64,000 nt of DNA from Rhizobium bangladeshense (GCF_017357245.1 NZ_CP071613.1:62001-126000), one strand, 5' to 3'; counted from the first letter of the stretch, positions 53,448 through 62,624 are shown. Made by a program: numbers and translations. The notes: generated by a model from the sequence alone, not told the origin.

Positions 53448-55346
53448 ATGCTGTTGAAGATTTCCTATGAGGACGGCAGCGGACGGGAGGTAATCCCGCT
53501 CTCGGCGAACGAGACCTATTTCGTCGGCGAAAGCAGCACGCTTTCGCTTCCCGCCGGCGTCGGCATCGTGCGCCTGCGCGGCAGCCACGTGTCCTCGCCG
53601 CAATTCGTGCTGCGCAAGTCCGGCCAGGGGTGGTCGGTCCAGCATCATGGGCGCAACCCGACACGGGTCGATGACCAGCCGCTCCGGGCCGGCACGCCGG
53701 TTGCGGTCTCGGCCGGCATGTCGATCTGGGTGCCGAATGTCACCATCGAACTTGTCGAGCCGGCAGCGGCGCCCGAGGCGGTCACGCAGTTTCCGGACCA
53801 GGAGCGGGTGCTGGCGCTGCAGATGGAAATACATGAGCGATTGCTAAAGGACACGCAATATGACCGGCTGGTCAAATCCTCCGATTTCGGCCGCGAGGAG
53901 ACGCGCAGCCGCATCCGCGAGCGGCTCGACCTGTTCATCAAAGAGGCGCTCGACAGCGCGCCGCAGGATCTCGTCATCCTCGTCATCAAGAACGCCGTCT
54001 ATCGCTGGCTGGCAAAACGCATCGCCCGCACCGGACGGCGCGACGGTGCCTCGCATGCGGCAATCCTCGCGCGCGAAGAGCAGGACAACCGCCGGCTCTT
54101 CGATGTCGGCAAGGCGCTGATCTCGGCGCTGCAATTGAAGCTGAACTTCGAATCCACCCGCGCCGATTTCGCCCAGCTCGACACGCGCTTCAGCGCCGCC
54201 TTCCAGGCCCGGCAAGCCCTCTTCAACGCCGGCGACCGCTACGAGATCGCCCATATGCACCTGCGCTCCAACATCGAGGAGCTGATGTATCGCTGGGGCA
54301 CGATCTCGGAACTGATGGATCTCGACGTCATCTCCGAAATCATGGTGACGCGTTACGACGAGATCTATGTCGAAAAATTCGGCCTGCTTGAACGCTACCC
54401 CTTCGCCTTCGCCAACGAGCGGCAGCTGATGAAGGTGATCGAGCGCATTGCCGTCGATTCCAATCGCTCGATCAACGAGAGCGAGGCGATGGCGGACTTC
54501 CGCATGCCCGACGGCTCGCGCGTCAATGCCGTCATCCCGCCGCTCGCGGTCAAGGGCGCCTGCCTCACCATCCGCAAGTTCGGCGGCAAGTCGCGGCTCG
54601 ACATCAGCAAGCTGGTCGCCGCAGGCGCGCTTAGCGAGCCGATGCGTGCCTTCCTCGAGGCGGCCGTGCGCGCCCGCAAGAACATCGTCGTCTCAGGCGG
54701 CACTGGCTCCGGCAAGACGACGCTCCTGAACAGCCTTTCGCAATTCATCCCGGTCGGCGAGCGCGTCGTCGCCGTCGAGGACACGTCCGAACTGCAGCTC
54801 GACGGCATTCATGTCGTCTACCTGCAATCGCGGCCGAAGACGGCGGAGAGCGAGACCAGCGTCACCATTCGCGATCTCGTGCGCAATGCGCTGCGCATGC
54901 GCCCCGACCGCATCATCGTCGGCGAGTGCCGTGGCGCCGAGGCAATCGACATGCTGCAGGCGATGAACACCGGCCATGCCGGCTCGATGACGACCGCGCA
55001 TGCCAACACGCCGCAGGACATGATGACCCGCCTCGAGGTGATGGTGCTGCAGGGCCAGAGCTCGCTGCCCGTCATGGCGATCCGCCAGCAGATCGTCGCC
55101 GCCGTCGAGCTCGTCGTGCAGCTCAACCGCCTGGAAAGCGGCCGGCGCGCCGTCACCGAAATATCGGAGGTGATCGGCATCGATCCGGATACCGGCCTCG
55201 TCATCGTCGAGCCGATCTTCAATCTCGTCGGCCGCGCCGGCGGCCAGGCGGTGCATGCCTTCACCGGCTACCTGCCGAGCTTCGTAGCCGAGCTCGTCGA
55301 GTTCGGAGAAGACGGCGAGATCAAGAACCTCGATATGTTCGTTTGA
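53448..55346 (+). CDS. tadA: TadA/CpaF ATPase with N-terminal FHA-like domain
   Basis: A 632-residue protein. Residues 1-105 look like an FHA beta-sandwich, but key phosphothreonine-binding residues are altered (GE at 27-28 instead of GR; no SxxH). A CpaF-type helical domain follows (about 120-280). The ATPase has Walker A GGTGSGKTT at 417-425, IIVGECRGAEAIDM and a His box GHAGSMTTAHANTP, so catalysis should be intact. The fusion of an FHA-like domain to a Tad ATPase is unusual to me and is matched by a second FHA protein at 57125. It starts 19 bp after cpaB. Confidence 0.85.
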   Translation: MLLKISYEDGSGREVIPLSANETYFVGESSTLSLPAGVGIVRLRGSHVSSPQFVLRKSGQGWSVQHHGRNPTRVDDQPLRAGTPVAVSAGMSIWVPNVTIELVEPAAAPEAVTQFPDQERVLALQMEIHERLLKDTQYDRLVKSSDFGREETRSRIRERLDLFIKEALDSAPQDLVILVIKNAVYRWLAKRIARTGRRDGASHAAILAREEQDNRRLFDVGKALISALQLKLNFESTRADFAQLDTRFSAAFQARQALFNAGDRYEIAHMHLRSNIEELMYRWGTISELMDLDVISEIMVTRYDEIYVEKFGLLERYPFAFANERQLMKVIERIAVDSNRSINESEAMADFRMPDGSRVNAVIPPLAVKGACLTIRKFGGKSRLDISKLVAAGALSEPMRAFLEAAVRARKNIVVSGGTGSGKTTLLNSLSQFIPVGERVVAVEDTSELQLDGIHVVYLQSRPKTAESETSVTIRDLVRNALRMRPDRIIVGECRGAEAIDMLQAMNTGHAGSMTTAHANTPQDMMTRLEVMVLQGQSSLPVMAIRQQIVAAVELVVQLNRLESGRRAVTEISEVIGIDPDTGLVIVEPIFNLVGRAGGQAVHAFTGYLPSFVAELVEFGEDGEIKNLDMFV

Positions 55347-55356
55347 GGGTGGAACC

Positions 55357-56220
55357 ATGGACATCAGCATTCTGCAGATCCTGACGATCGCCCTCGGCGC
55401 GGTGACGGCGGGGCTTCTCGTCTGGGGAGCGCCGGTGCAATGGCCGGCACCGCTCCTGCGCGCCACCGAACGTGATATTGCGCTTGCCAGCGAAGCAGCC
55501 CAGGTGTTCGGGCGCGATGCCGTGCCGCCCTATACGATGATCCTTGCCTATGCGATCACCGCGGTCGTCATCTTCGCCGTGATCTCGCTGATTTTCGGAC
55601 CGATTGTCGGCATCGTCGTTGCCATTCCCGTCGCCTTCTTCCTGCCCAAGGCGACGATCCGCTATTTCCTGCAGCGCCGCTGGCTACAGATCGAATCGCA
55701 GCTTCCCTATGCCGTCGACCAGATCGTCTCGGCGGTGCGCACCGGCAAGCCGCTCGCCGTCGCCGTCAATGCGGTCGCCGACACCGGTCAGATGCCGGCC
55801 TCGCGCGAATTCGAGCGCATCGCTCGTGAACAGAAGCTCGGCATCGGCCTGGTCGAGGCGCTTGACCGCCACGGCCGCAACGTGCCGAGCCTGCATTTCA
55901 AGATGGTCGATGCCGCGCTTGGCCTGTTTGCCCGCCAGGGCGGCGACATTTCCGAGCCGCTGACGGAAATGTCGAAATCCTTCAAGGAAATCTGGAAGCT
56001 CGACCAGAAGATCACGACCTCGTCGTCGCAGGCGCGGATGAACTTCCGCGTCGTCAATGGCGGCGCGCTGTTCATGATCCTGATGATCTTTTTCGGCCAG
56101 CCGGAGCTGATCGACAAGGTGTTCGGCAACGTCGTCGGCATCGTCATCGCGATCGTCGGCGCCATTCTCTATGCCACCGGCTTCTTCTGGATGCGCTCGA
56201 TGATGAAGGTGTCGGTATGA
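55357..56220 (+). CDS. tadB: TadB-type pilus inner-membrane platform protein
   Basis: A 287-residue inner-membrane protein with a T2SSF-like domain. Hydrophobic segments occur near residues 5-22, 50-80 and at the C-terminus (about 235-280). The conserved cytoplasmic region contains IESQLPYAVDQIVSAVRTGKPL. It starts 10 bp after the FHA-ATPase gene and overlaps tadC by four bases. Forms the platform on which the ATPase acts. Confidence 0.85.
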   Translation: MDISILQILTIALGAVTAGLLVWGAPVQWPAPLLRATERDIALASEAAQVFGRDAVPPYTMILAYAITAVVIFAVISLIFGPIVGIVVAIPVAFFLPKATIRYFLQRRWLQIESQLPYAVDQIVSAVRTGKPLAVAVNAVADTGQMPASREFERIAREQKLGIGLVEALDRHGRNVPSLHFKMVDAALGLFARQGGDISEPLTEMSKSFKEIWKLDQKITTSSSQARMNFRVVNGGALFMILMIFFGQPELIDKVFGNVVGIVIAIVGAILYATGFFWMRSMMKVSV

Positions 56221-57122
56221 TGTCGGAAATCCCCCTCGCCCCGGTCGCCATCGTCCTTGCCGGCATAACGGCGGCGCTCATCGTCTGGTGGATCGGCGAT
56301 CTGCTCGGCAGCATCCAGGTCGTGCGCCGCACGGCAGGCGGCGAAGGGCCGCCGCCGAATATCGTCGACAGCATCGGCATGCGCACGCCGGTCGAATTCG
56401 TGCTGAGGCATTTCGACCCGCTTCTTGCCGATTATGGCGCGCAGCTCGAACGCAAGCTGATCTATGGCGGCCGGCCCTTCGGGGGTGTGACGGGCCGCGA
56501 ATATATCGCCCTTCTCGTCGTCCTGAGCCTTTTCGGCTTCATCGTGCTCGGCCTGCTGTTCGGCATTGCGAGCGGCAGCGTGATCGGCGGTGTGGTCGCC
56601 GGCCTGATCCTCGGCTTCATCCCCGCCATCTATTTCTGGGTCGTCGCCGACGACAAGATGCAGGACCGCAAGGAACGCATCTCGCGCGAATTTCCCTATT
56701 TTCTCGATCTCGTCGTCATGACGCAACAGGCACAGGCGACCCTGCCGGAAAGCCTGAGGCTTTATGCCGAGGCCGCGCCCGGCACTGTCATGAGCGAGGA
56801 GATCGAGCAGACGCTGAAGGACGTGGCGCTCGGCACCGGCATGATCGAGGCGCTGCAGCGCCTGGAGGCGCGGATGACCGCCGAGGAGGTGGTGCGCGTC
56901 ATCCGCGCCGTCATTCAGGGCGAGGTCGAGGGCAGCAACCGCGTCGAGCTCTTGCGCGAACATGCGCGCGACCTGCGCTTCCGACGCTGGGAAAAGGCCG
57001 ATAGGGCCAGCGAAAAGCTGAAAGCCAAGATCGTGATGCCGGCGATGATGATCGTCGTGTCGATCCTTCTTCTGGTGCTGGCGCCGGCAATCGTCGAGAT
57101 GATGTCGAGTGGGATGTTCTGA
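56217..57122 (+). CDS. tadC: TadC-type pilus inner-membrane platform protein
   Basis: A 301-residue partner of TadB, with N-terminal and central hydrophobic segments, a T2SSF region (SREFPYFLDLVVMTQQAQAT) and a closing membrane helix (VMPAMMIVVSILLLVLAPAI). It overlaps tadB (ATGA at 56217-56220) and ends two bases before the FHA-protein start. Confidence 0.85.
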   Translation: MMSEIPLAPVAIVLAGITAALIVWWIGDLLGSIQVVRRTAGGEGPPPNIVDSIGMRTPVEFVLRHFDPLLADYGAQLERKLIYGGRPFGGVTGREYIALLVVLSLFGFIVLGLLFGIASGSVIGGVVAGLILGFIPAIYFWVVADDKMQDRKERISREFPYFLDLVVMTQQAQATLPESLRLYAEAAPGTVMSEEIEQTLKDVALGTGMIEALQRLEARMTAEEVVRVIRAVIQGEVEGSNRVELLREHARDLRFRRWEKADRASEKLKAKIVMPAMMIVVSILLLVLAPAIVEMMSSGMF

Positions 57123-57124
57123 TC

Positions 57125-58000
57125 ATGGTCTTTTCCTTCTTTCGCGGCAACAAGCCCAGCCTTTTGCAGACCGGCCCCGGCGGCCAGAGCCGCAGCCATG
57201 TGCTCGATCGGGCCGAAATGTCGATCGGCCGGGCAGCCAATGCCGATATCGTCGTCGACGATCCGTTCCTGGCGCCCATCCATGCGCGCATCGAAAAGCA
57301 GAGCGATGGCGGCTTCATCATCCGCCGCATGGGGCTGAACCCCATCATGCTGCGCGGCGAGGCGCTGCTGCAAACCGCCTCGCTCAAGGCCGGCGACAGC
57401 TTCCGCCTCGGCAAGGATGTCGAATTCCAGTTTGTGGAGAAGGCGCCGGCCAAGGAGGCACCGAAGAAGGAGACTGCCAAGGCAGGCGACGGCAGGCCGA
57501 AAAAGCCGCTCTTCAAGCAGCCCGCCTTCCTCGCCGGCATAGGTCTCGTCTACCTCGCCGTCGTCGGCATCGTCGCCTATGTGATCCTCTCGGGCGGCGG
57601 CAGCACGGAGAGCGGCCCGACGGCGGAGCGCATCAATGCCGAAGCCGCCCGCATCCCGACATGCATCAAGAATGCCAGGCGCATGCGCCAGGTTTCCGAA
57701 CCGAGTTTCAACGGCGCCGTTGGCGGCCGAGTCGGCCGAGATGGCAATGTAACCTATGCCGCGCTTTCGCTGGCAACCGAACCTTCCGACGACGCGGCGC
57801 TGGCAAAGGCGGCCGAACCGATCGTCGAGGCCTACAAGCGCACGGCGCTCGCCGCTCTTGCCTCGGAGGATCGCGGCAACAACACGCTGGCACAGAGCCT
57901 CTATCAGCAGACCTACGATCTCGTTCCCGACGTCAACTGTTCGGCCGCGCGTTTTGCGCTGCAGCGGCGCGCCGCAACCAAGCCGCCGGCGCGGCGTTGA
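57125..58000 (+). CDS. membrane FHA-domain protein of the Tad operon
   Basis: A 291-residue protein. Residues 20-105 form an FHA domain with the conserved MSIGRAANADIVVDDP start and an H in PIHARIE; the serine and asparagine positions are altered (LAP and NPI). A linker rich in Lys and Ala leads to one membrane helix (about 134-155) and a periplasmic part of about 135 residues with no recognised domain. It is the last gene of the Tad operon. It may dock with the FHA-like ATPase or with a phosphorylated partner; no Ser/Thr kinase gene is in the window. Confidence 0.72.
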   Translation: MVFSFFRGNKPSLLQTGPGGQSRSHVLDRAEMSIGRAANADIVVDDPFLAPIHARIEKQSDGGFIIRRMGLNPIMLRGEALLQTASLKAGDSFRLGKDVEFQFVEKAPAKEAPKKETAKAGDGRPKKPLFKQPAFLAGIGLVYLAVVGIVAYVILSGGGSTESGPTAERINAEAARIPTCIKNARRMRQVSEPSFNGAVGGRVGRDGNVTYAALSLATEPSDDAALAKAAEPIVEAYKRTALAALASEDRGNNTLAQSLYQQTYDLVPDVNCSAARFALQRRAATKPPARR

Positions 58001-58074
58001 TCGCGGGCCTACAGCAAAACTTCTGGCTTCGGCCCGCTGACACTGCGATAAATTGATTTCATCAAGGGAGGACC

Positions 58075-58848
58075 ATGATGCAGAGGAACGCGCCGGACTT
58101 CAGCCTTGAGGGCAAGGTGACTTTGGTAACAGGTGCGAGCCGTGGGATCGGGCGGGCTTGCGCGCTTGCCTGTGCCGCCGCAGGCTCCGATATCGTCTTG
58201 GGGGTCCGCAATGTCGAAGCGTCGGCGGATCTGGTCGCCGAACTGGAGGGCGCCGGACGAAAAGTCCTCGCTGTTGAACTGGACATTCCTAACAAAGCTC
58301 ATATCGCACGGGCTGTCGACGCAGCACTGACGACGTTTGGTCGGATTGACGTTCTCGTCAACAATGTCGGCGTGGCTCCAGGCAACCTTGCTGAACTTGT
58401 CGAGGAGGAGGACCTTGACGAGATCCTTGATGTCAACATCAAGGGCACCTTCCTGATGACGCAGGCGGTGGGGCGTCATATGATCAAGCGCAACGAGGGC
58501 CGGATCATCAGCATCAGCTCACAGGCCGGTACCGTGGCGCTGCGCGGCGAGGCAATCTATTGCATGAGCAAGGCGGCGATCAATCACCTCACCCGCTGCC
58601 TTGCAGCCGAATGGGCGCGCTATAATGTCACCGTCAACACCGTATCGCCGACCTTCATCCACACGGATGGCACGGCACCCTTTCTCTCCGATCCCGCCAA
58701 TCGCCAGGCGACGCTCGATCACATTCCGCTTGGCCGGATCGGTGAAACCGATGATGTCGTGGGTGCCGTCGTCTTCCTGGCATCGCCGGCCGCCAGCCTG
58801 ATCACCGGCGCCAACCTGCTGGTGGACGGTGGATGGTCCGTCGCCTGA
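58075..58848 (+). CDS. short-chain dehydrogenase/reductase (FabG-like)
   Basis: A 257-residue classical SDR. The cofactor motif TGASRGIGRA is near residue 20, NNVG in the central region and the YxxxK active site in YCMSKAAINHL. The ATG at 58075 follows AAGGGAGGACC. It is an orphan gene between the Tad operon and unrelated genes; gluconate 5-dehydrogenase-like or other sugar/polyol oxidoreductase activity is possible but not specified by sequence. Confidence 0.88.
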   Translation: MMQRNAPDFSLEGKVTLVTGASRGIGRACALACAAAGSDIVLGVRNVEASADLVAELEGAGRKVLAVELDIPNKAHIARAVDAALTTFGRIDVLVNNVGVAPGNLAELVEEEDLDEILDVNIKGTFLMTQAVGRHMIKRNEGRIISISSQAGTVALRGEAIYCMSKAAINHLTRCLAAEWARYNVTVNTVSPTFIHTDGTAPFLSDPANRQATLDHIPLGRIGETDDVVGAVVFLASPAASLITGANLLVDGGWSVA

Positions 58849-58868
58849 GGCCGAGGCCACGGAATCTA

Positions 58869-59000
58869 TCAAGCCTGCCGCAACGATAACACCAAGGTCA
58901 TAGGTTTGCCGGGCGACGCGACGAACCCATCATGCTCGTAAAAGGCCCTGCCTTCGTCGGAGGTTGCGTGAATCAGAAGGCCGCGCAAGTTGCCGGTCGG
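58869..59000 (-). pseudogene. C-terminal remnant of a GNAT acetyltransferase
   Basis: On the minus strand, about 40 residues read GLLIHATSDEGRAFYEHDGF and then MTLVLSL before a TGA at 58869-58871. This is the typical end of GNAT acetyltransferases of the toxin-like type (DEARAFYERHGF). A TAG lies in frame just upstream and no other acetyl-CoA motif is found, so only the tail survives. Confidence 0.6.
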
Positions 59001-59073
59001 CTACGAAAGTGGCAACGCCCAATAGTCCGGCGATAATCGGGTGCCTTCCTTCCGATCACAATGGCGCAAGGCT

Positions 59074-59583
59074 TCAGGTGAGTTTAGCGAGGATATCGTC
59101 GACGACACCTGCGACAGTATTTGCCGTGTCGATCGTGATTCCGGTAGGGAGATACTCCCGGGTACGATGGTAGCGGAGCACCAGTGCTCGCTCGGCGGGT
59201 TCGAAACCAGGCTCATTCGGCCTTCCATCTAGTCTTCGGTTCAACGTCGCAACGTCGATGTCGAGCACGAATACCTTGTCAAACAGGTCCACGAATTTGT
59301 GGAAATTTCGCGAGCCGCCACAGAAGAAGGTGGCAAGATGGGTGGTGTCGGCAGCAATGGACCGGACCTTGTCAACGGGCCAGATCCAGTGCGCATATCC
59401 CCAAACGACGCGGTCTGCGCCTTCGGGTGGTCCTGTGAGTGCCTGGCCTGTCTCGGGGTCGCCGACATAAGCCAGGACCCGATCACCATGGATGACGTGG
59501 TAGCCCCGCCGCTCCAGTTCGGTAGCAACAGACGTCTTTCCAGTGCCGGAGCCGCCTTCGATCAGATAGTTCCTGATGCCCAT
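59074..59583 (-). CDS. P-loop nucleotide kinase-like protein
   Basis: A 169-residue protein with Walker A EGGSGTGKTS at residues 9-18 and the size and fold pattern of small nucleotide or adenylate-kinase-like ATPases. A late segment (RPNEPGFEPAERALVLRYHR) resembles lid regions of such kinases. The substrate is unknown. It is a single leftward gene. About 70 bp separate it from the acetyltransferase remnant. Confidence 0.75.
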   Translation of the reverse strand: MGIRNYLIEGGSGTGKTSVATELERRGYHVIHGDRVLAYVGDPETGQALTGPPEGADRVVWGYAHWIWPVDKVRSIAADTTHLATFFCGGSRNFHKFVDLFDKVFVLDIDVATLNRRLDGRPNEPGFEPAERALVLRYHRTREYLPTGITIDTANTVAGVVDDILAKLT

Positions 59584-60149
59584 AGGCGTCCTTTATCATG
59601 TCTTCCAAGCGGGTGAGAAGCCACTCTACCTGCGACTGCTCAGCCAACCAGCCGAACAAGAGGTCAGCTGTCCGTCCGCTACGCTAGTGTAGCCACGTCC
59701 GGAACGCGCCTCCTTTGCAGTCATTCCGCACAGACGTTGTTCAGCGGTCCGCTGCTCCTGCCTGGCACCTGATCCACTTGGGTTGTCGTCCCAGGGGGTT
59801 CTGATCTGTAAGATTTTTGACGCACGCATTCCGATTTCCGGGGCATGCATGTTGGCCATCGGTGTAGGTGAGACGCGCATCGACAAACGGGCCGGGCTGA
59901 AGGATTGCAGTTGATGGGGAAGCGGGCTCCCACCGTGCGACCTGCGCGGATCACATTGGTCAAACCGACAAGCGGTACCTCGGAACACAGGTCGACGGGG
60001 AGGCCGGTGTGATTTCAGGGTTCCCACTATGTCATGTTGTCTTAAGAAGCGTTAATAAGGTTCCGCTGGATTGCCCGGTGTGACGGCGATGCGCGCGACC
60101 TGAATGGCCGTGTTACGGTCCATTCTTGATCCAGGGAGGATGGCGAGCC
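59584..60149. other. 566-bp stretch without a convincing gene
   Basis: Frames here lack ribosome sites and protein-like patterns on both strands. The ribosome site of the methyltransferase gene (AGGGAGGA) is at its right end. No repeats or insertion-sequence ends were recognised. Confidence 0.5.
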
Positions 60150-60956
60150 ATGGAAACCGCAGAACTACGATATAATTGGGCTGACTCCGACGTCTACGAG
60201 ACATTCATAGGGCGCTGGAGCGAACATCTGGCAAGCCCATTTCTCACCCGTGCGAATGTTGCTCCGGGCGGTCGTGTGCTCGATGTGGCATGTGGGACGG
60301 GTGTGTTGTCGAAAGCACTGGCCGAGGCGGGAGCGCATGTGATCGGCGTTGATGCATCGGAGGCATACCTGGAAGGAGTCCGCCGTCGACGATCCCACCC
60401 CAATATCGCATATGAACACGGTGATGCCCGGCAACTGCGGTTCGACGCCAACTCTTTCGATGCGGCAATTTCCACCCTCGCCCTGGACGTTATCCCGGAA
60501 ATTGAACGGGTAGCTGCCGAGATGAAGCGCGTGACCCGTCCAGGCGGCGTGGTCGCGTCCGCCGTTACTCAGTTCTTTGGTGGCATGCCCGCCTTCGACC
60601 TCGTTATCAACACCGGCGCCGTACTTGAGACCGACTTCGCAAGCCTGAGATCCATGCGGGCGGGGCGCCAGCTCTTCTGGCCTGATGGTCAGGCGACGTT
60701 GTGGCGGAAGATCGGTCTCGTTGACGTGACCGAGATTCCCATTGTCGTGGATTGCGAGTATGCGTCCTTCGCGGATTATTGGGCTACCTTCACCGACGGC
60801 CCAGGCAGCACCACAAGCACATTGATGGCACTTTCAGACGACGCCCGCGGTTCGATCGAACAGCATGTTCGTGCCGGGTATCTGGTTGGCTTGCCCGATG
60901 GACCCCGGTCATTTCCTATGATGTTTCGTATGGTGCGTGGCTTGGTACCGGCCTGA
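60150..60956 (+). CDS. class I SAM-dependent methyltransferase
   Basis: A 268-residue methyltransferase of the UbiE/COQ5-like type. The SAM-binding motif RVLDVACGTG is at residues 42-51, an acidic strand end (VIGVDASEAYL) follows, and the post-II motif is DAAISTLALDVIPE. The ATG at 60150 lies after GGGAGGATGGCGAGCC. Acceptor unknown; no pathway genes adjoin it. Confidence 0.85.
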   Translation: METAELRYNWADSDVYETFIGRWSEHLASPFLTRANVAPGGRVLDVACGTGVLSKALAEAGAHVIGVDASEAYLEGVRRRRSHPNIAYEHGDARQLRFDANSFDAAISTLALDVIPEIERVAAEMKRVTRPGGVVASAVTQFFGGMPAFDLVINTGAVLETDFASLRSMRAGRQLFWPDGQATLWRKIGLVDVTEIPIVVDCEYASFADYWATFTDGPGSTTSTLMALSDDARGSIEQHVRAGYLVGLPDGPRSFPMMFRMVRGLVPA

Positions 60957-61417
60957 CACTGGAGAGCATAACTGGGGGCCGGCGCCGGCCCGGCGCAGGC
61001 CGCTCTAAGATATTATCCCGCGGGTTGATCATCAGCTATCGTTCTCTGCAGCCAAAAGCAGCTAGGCCGCTACAGGTTGCTGCTGGCTCAGCGGCTCCGG
61101 ATACGGTACAACCGCTTCTTGCTGATTTTTATCCGGCTTCTCGGCGCAAATGGCTCCCGTTTGAACGAATTCACCGAGCCGCTTCGCGCCTTCATGTCCG
61201 TCATGAAGTCCGTTCTAGCAGTGTTGCGAAAGCCGACGATGCAGAGGGCTGGCAAGGTGACATGTTTGCCCCCAAAGCTGACCTCATTGAACCGGCGTCG
61301 TCTATGCCTTGTCACTCGGGCTACCTTCGTTGCGTGAGTGAAGGGGCTGCAATGCAGGCCCGTTGCGATATCAGTGCCTGCATTGATCGCGCCGGAGACC
61401 GGCACTGGTACACCGGA
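60957..61417. other. 461-bp stretch between two methyltransferase genes
   Basis: No gene supported. A 16-bp perfect palindrome GGGCCGGCGCCGGCCC at 60976-60991, about 20 bp after the first methyltransferase stop, may form a terminator-like hairpin but has no T-run. The remainder has no recognised feature. Confidence 0.45.
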
Positions 61418-62494
61418 TCAGAGGCGGGCCTCGAGGATCAGGTTGAAGGGGGTCTGCATCGCCCGGCGGAAGCGGGTGAAGCCTGCCTTGCGGAAGATGT
61501 CTTTCAGCCTTGCCTCGCCGGCCTGGGCGCCCAGCACCGTGTGGCCGCCGTCGGAGATCGCATGGGCGCAGCAGATCGTCGTCGACGCGGCGTAGTAGAG
61601 CCGAGCGACGGGCGAGATGTTATCCTCCACCCGATCGTTGGCGAATGGCTCGACCAGCATTACCGTGCCGTCCTTGGCAAGGGCCTTGGCCGCATGCGTG
61701 GCGGCTGCCACAGGATTGCCCATGTCGTGTAGGCAGTCGAAGAAGCAGATGAGGTCATAGCCCTTCCCCGGATAGTTTTCCGCCCGCGCGGTGAAGAAGG
61801 TTGCGCGGTCGGAGACGCCGGCCTCGCTCGCCACCTTGCGTGCCTCGAGCACCGACTGGTCGTGGGTGTCGAAGCCGTGGAACTTCGACGTCGGGAAGGC
61901 CTCAGCCATCAGCACTGTCGAATGGCCGTAGCCGCAGCCGACATCGGCCACCAGCACGCCGGCCTTCAGCTTCTCCACCACGCCGTCGAGCGCCGGCAGC
62001 CATTCTGGGACAAGGCTGGCGCGATAGGCGTTGCGGTAGAAGGACGCTACCCCGCAGAAGAGCCGACCGTCATGGTCACCCCAGGGGATGCCGGCGCCGG
62101 TGCGGAAGGCCTCGACCGCCTTGTTCTCGTCGGCCCACATGGAAGCCGGCGTCGCCCAGGCGTTGGGGATAAAGACGGGGCTGTCCTCGTTCGCCAGCAC
62201 AAACGCCTGTTCCGGCGTCAGTTCGTAGGTACCGCTGACGGCATGGTAGGTGACGTAGCCGCCCGCTACCTGCGAGTTCAGCCATTCGCGCACATAGCGT
62301 TCGGCGCAGCGGGCGCGGGTCGCGATCTCGCGCGAGGTGAGCGGCCCGCGGCCGGCCATCTCCTTGTAGAGGCCGAGCCGGTGGCCGAGGCTGACCATGA
62401 CGCCGCCATAGCCGGCGGAAAGGTCGCTGACGGCGCGACTTACGAGCGAGTCCAGCTTGGCGCTGTCGATACTCTTGGTTTGCAAGGTGTCCAT
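61418..62494 (-). CDS. SAM-dependent methyltransferase with winged-helix N-terminus
   Basis: A 358-residue methyltransferase of the Rv2258c-like kind. Residues 20-95 form a winged-helix dimerisation region (PLTSREIATRARCAERYVRE). The SAM motif VADVGCGYGHS is at about 182-192, and FDTHDQSVLEAR follows. The start has AGGAGAAACATC ahead of it. It is divergent from the GlxA-type regulator at 62680, with a strong palindrome in between, so the regulator or another factor likely controls it. Substrate unknown. Confidence 0.88.
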   Translation of the reverse strand: MDTLQTKSIDSAKLDSLVSRAVSDLSAGYGGVMVSLGHRLGLYKEMAGRGPLTSREIATRARCAERYVREWLNSQVAGGYVTYHAVSGTYELTPEQAFVLANEDSPVFIPNAWATPASMWADENKAVEAFRTGAGIPWGDHDGRLFCGVASFYRNAYRASLVPEWLPALDGVVEKLKAGVLVADVGCGYGHSTVLMAEAFPTSKFHGFDTHDQSVLEARKVASEAGVSDRATFFTARAENYPGKGYDLICFFDCLHDMGNPVAAATHAAKALAKDGTVMLVEPFANDRVEDNISPVARLYYAASTTICCAHAISDGGHTVLGAQAGEARLKDIFRKAGFTRFRRAMQTPFNLILEARL

Positions 62495-62605
62495 GATGTT
62501 TCTCCTGGCTGAAAACCTCCGATCGAGGTGAGGGGAGGATCGCAGGCCGGGATGGCAAGCGGCAGAGCGGTGCCGGCCAAAATCGGTCCGTTCGTGCCAC
62601 CGGAT

Positions 62606-62624
62606 GATGTAGCGACGCTACATC
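62606..62624. promoter_or_regulatory. 19-bp perfect inverted-repeat operator
   Basis: GATGTAGCG (62606-62614) and CGCTACATC (62616-62624) are exact reverse complements around one central base. The site lies in the 185-bp divergent region between the methyltransferase and the GlxA-type regulator, 55 bp before the latter's ATG. The size and symmetry fit a TetR- or other homodimer-type operator; a likely TetR gene fragment lies at the right edge of the window. Confidence 0.6.

Noticed and set aside
3101..58545. Other GGTACC occurrences as extra copies of the 42718/42781 palindrome
   Set aside because: They lie inside coding sequences and lack the full ACGGTACCGT.
60752..61732. Plus-strand ORF spanning the methyltransferase 3' end, the gap and the second methyltransferase
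   Set aside because: Overlaps two supported genes out of frame; low-complexity arginine-rich product.
16162..62614. Shared ATGTAGCG octamer between the LacI-region site and the 62606 palindrome
   Set aside because: The arms and spacings differ and an octamer is expected by chance in 64 kb; not treated as one regulon.
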